From JBHIAG01 sp046758465 (GTDB lineage: Bacteria > Acidobacteriota > Terriglobia > Acidiferrales > 2-02-FULL-67-57): 23,471 nt of DNA. The notes under the pieces were generated by a model. That model saw only the letters and a list, made by a program, of their open reading frames with translations, made no database searches and was not told where the DNA came from. The translations under genes were made by a program, and so were the position numbers. This document shows, one piece after another, positions 21,721 to 23,471 of the stretch; positions within the stretch are counted from its first letter, which is position 1, and the number at the start of each line of letters is the position of its first letter. The stretch covers positions 1-23,471 of the forward strand of contig JBHIAG010000019.1 of NCBI GenBank assembly GCA_046758465.1, given 5' to 3'.

Positions 21721-23019
21721 ATGATTCCGCGCTACACCCGGCCCCAGATGGGGCGGATCTGGACGGAAGAGAACAAGCTAGGGAAGTGGCTTGAAGTCGA
21801 GCTGGCCACCTGCGAGGCCCTGGGCGACTGCGGCCAAATTCCGAAGGAAGCGGCCACCACGCTGCGCGCTAAAGCCGAAGTCCCCTCGCCTCAACGTGTG
21901 GCGGAGATCGAGAAAGAAGTCCGCCACGACGTCATCGCCTTCACCTTGGCAGTGACCGAAAAACTCGGCCCTGCGGGGCGTTACTTGCACTTCGGGCTGA
22001 CCTCGTACGACGTGGTGGATACCGCGCAGGCGCTGCTCGTGGCCGACGCTTCCGACCTTTTGCTCTCTGACCTGGCGCGGCTCGCCGATGCGCTCAAGCG
22101 CCGTGCCTACGAGTTCAAAGACACCGTCGTGGTGGGGCGAACGCACGGGGTGCACGCCGAGCCGACCACCTTCGGGCTGAAGCTTGCCAACTGGTACAGC
22201 GAGAGCGAGCGCAACCGCGCGCGCCTGGCGCGGGCGGCCGAGGAGATGCGCGTGGGCAAACTCTCCGGCGCCGTCGGCACCTTCGCCCATCTCGCGCCCG
22301 ACATCGAGCAGCGCATCTGCCAACGTCTGGGACTGAAGCCCGCGGCCATCTCAAGCCAGATCATCCAGCGCGACCGCTACGCCTACTACCTGGCGACGCT
22401 GGCGGTCATCGCTACCTCGCTCGACAATATCGCGCTCGAGATTCGCCACCTGCAACGCACCGAGGTGCGCGAAGTGGAAGAAGCCTTCGGCACCGGCCAG
22501 CGGGGCAGCTCCGCCATGCCCCACAAGCGCAACCCCGTCACCGCTGAGCAGATTTGCGGGCTGGCGCGGCTGGTGCGTGCGAACGCGCAGGCCGCGCTGG
22601 AAAATGTTCCGCTCTGGCACGAACGCGACATCTCCCACAGCTCGGTCGAACGCATCATCCTGCCGGATTCGACTATCCTCGTTGACTACCTGCTTGACAA
22701 AACCACTGAGCTCATCGCGCACCTGCGCGTCTATCCCGAACGCATGCGCGAGAACCTGGAACTGACCCGCGGCCTCATCTACTCCGGCCAGCTCCTGCTC
22801 GACCTCGCTGCGAAGGGTGTGGGGCGCGAGCAGGCTTACGCTTGGGTGCAGGAAGATGCCATGCAGGTCTGGGAAGGCAAACAGGACTTCAAGCAGGTCG
22901 TGCTCGGCGACAAGCGCATCACCGGCGTGCTGTCAAAAGCTGAAATCGAAGCCGCTTTCGACCTTCGCCGCCAACTCCGCCACGTGGACGCCATCTTCGC
23001 CCGCGTCTTCAGCCACTAG
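21721..23019 (+). CDS. purB: Adenylosuccinate lyase
   Basis: PurB acts twice in purine synthesis, releasing fumarate from SAICAR and from adenylosuccinate. The 432-residue protein has the fumarase-superfamily segments in order: HFGLTSYDVVDTAQA, GRTHGVHAEPTTFGLK with the catalytic His, and the signature GSSAMPHKRNP (about 262-272). The helical C-terminal domain follows. The start MIPRYTRPQMGRIWT is the usual one for this subfamily; GAGGGG lies upstream. It uses PRPP-derived intermediates, so prs 15 kb upstream supplies its pathway. It ends the rightward gene series. Confidence 0.96.
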   Translation: MIPRYTRPQMGRIWTEENKLGKWLEVELATCEALGDCGQIPKEAATTLRAKAEVPSPQRVAEIEKEVRHDVIAFTLAVTEKLGPAGRYLHFGLTSYDVVDTAQALLVADASDLLLSDLARLADALKRRAYEFKDTVVVGRTHGVHAEPTTFGLKLANWYSESERNRARLARAAEEMRVGKLSGAVGTFAHLAPDIEQRICQRLGLKPAAISSQIIQRDRYAYYLATLAVIATSLDNIALEIRHLQRTEVREVEEAFGTGQRGSSAMPHKRNPVTAEQICGLARLVRANAQAALENVPLWHERDISHSSVERIILPDSTILVDYLLDKTTELIAHLRVYPERMRENLELTRGLIYSGQLLLDLAAKGVGREQAYAWVQEDAMQVWEGKQDFKQVVLGDKRITGVLSKAEIEAAFDLRRQLRHVDAIFARVFSH

Positions 23020-23027
23020 CCCTGGAA

Positions 23028-23068
23028 AACAGAAATTAGAAAATAGAAATCAGAAAATAGGAAATCCT
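23028..23068. repeat. A-rich imperfect tandem repeat after purB
   Basis: A short run of AGAAAT- and AGAAAATAG-type units repeats about four times between the purB stop and the convergent ferredoxin gene. It has low complexity and codes for nothing. Confidence 0.55.
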
Positions 23069-23103
23069 CGCCGGGGCGAAACTAGGCCAGCCTTGGCTAT
23101 TTT

Positions 23104-23421
23104 CTACTGCGCCTTGACGCGCATCTGGGGGTTGATGAGGCGCGCGACAGGTCTGCCGCCCATCAGATGCTGCTCGATGATTTCCGCCACGTCGGCGGGC
23201 GTGACCGTCTGATACCAGATGCCATCGGGATGGATGATGACGGTAGGCCCGGTGGGATGTTGCCCTGTGCAGCCCACCTTGGTGACGAGGATATCGGCGA
23301 GGTTGCGCGCCTTGACCTCGTCACGGAATTTCCGCAAGGTCTCGAGGCTCCCTTTCTGCGCGCAGCGCCCTTCGCCCTCGGTGGTGCAAACAAACACCTG
23401 CTTGCGAAACTCGCGCCCCAT
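23104..23421 (-). CDS. Thioredoxin-like [2Fe-2S] ferredoxin
   Basis: The 105-residue protein has the layout of the thioredoxin-fold [2Fe-2S] ferredoxins: VFVCTTEGEGRCAQKGS (C12, C20), then VTKVGCTGQH with C51. It then has GPTVIIHPDGIWYQTVTPADVAEIIEQHLMGGRPVARL, which is the family's C-terminal strand-helix. It likely carries electrons in the cytoplasm, partner unknown. The fourth ligand, normally Cys four residues after C51, is His55 here. I chose ATG 23421 because GGAG and GAGG lie just upstream; a GTG nine bases earlier is also possible. It converges with purB. Confidence 0.88.
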   Translation of the reverse strand: MGREFRKQVFVCTTEGEGRCAQKGSLETLRKFRDEVKARNLADILVTKVGCTGQHPTGPTVIIHPDGIWYQTVTPADVAEIIEQHLMGGRPVARLINPQMRVKAQ

Positions 23422-23452
23422 CGTCCTCACTCCGTGCTCAGGATTCTCTGCC

Positions 23453-23471
23453 TGTCATTCCGAGCGTAGCC
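23453..23471. repeat. Start of a possible dispersed repeat at the window edge
   Basis: TGTCATTCCGAGCGTAGC at the right edge resembles the beginning of a common short dispersed repeat of Acidobacteriota and Bacteroidota genomes that continues toward a GAGGAATC-type end. The match is from memory and the element is cut by the window. Confidence 0.3.

Overview
This 23.5 kb window is dense, GC-rich bacterial chromosome made almost entirely of core housekeeping genes. The gene order fits an Acidobacteriota chromosome: ispE, tRNA-Gln, prs, rplY, pth, rpsF, rpsR, rplI, dnaB, alr, a YacL-type PIN/TRAM gene, ispD, ispF, a gltX-like gene, rlmN, an M16 peptidase, a WalJ-type hydrolase and purB. The dispersed short palindromes between the genes also fit. 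The phylum is inferred from synteny and style, since no rRNA or phylogenetic marker could be compared here.

Layout. 1-62 is the start of a leftward secreted-protein gene. 563-1822 is hflX. 2442-4517 is a secreted TPR protein behind a good promoter. 4549-9226 is a rightward run of ispE, tRNA-Gln (overlapping the ispE stop), prs, rplY, pth, rpsF, rpsR and rplI, covering isoprenoid and PRPP synthesis and the translation machinery. 9227-9751 is a repeat-rich gap. 9752-11113 is dnaB. 11114-11693 is a second gap with a palindromic element. A lone type IV pilin-like gene (11694-12197, minus) and alr (12436-13581, plus) diverge from back-to-back promoters. 13834-16338 holds the PIN/TRAM membrane protein, ispD and ispF. 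16447-16620 is a small, very basic protein and 16744-17781 a gltX-like gene. After another repeat cluster come rlmN (minus), an M16 peptidase, a WalJ-like hydrolase, purB and a leftward thioredoxin-like [2Fe-2S] ferredoxin.

The most unusual object is the gltX-like gene at 16744-17781. It sits where Firmicutes carry glutamyl-tRNA synthetase (yacL-ispD-ispF-gltX). Its intact 345-codon frame keeps the first strand and helix of the Rossmann fold, the segment after KMSKS and the anticodon-binding half. It has lost the HIGH motif, the IEDTD segment, most of the catalytic core and the KMSKS lysines. It looks like an inactive GluRS relic reused as a tRNA- or protein-binding factor. A 57-residue basic protein lies just upstream.

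The second theme is a set of structured intergenic repeats. A 56-nt element occurs twice and folds as a three-way junction whose two tetraloops are complementary; one copy lies inside a possible miniature element with terminal inverted repeats. There are also paired-hairpin elements, a GCCTGCC-arm palindrome family that has entered the pth coding sequence, and a 10-nt-periodic CGGAAC array upstream of rplI. Other points of note are a strong Shine-Dalgarno upstream of the PIN/TRAM gene with no canonical start codon in reach, a Cys-to-His change at a cluster ligand of the ferredoxin, and a Trp in place of the usual His of IspE.
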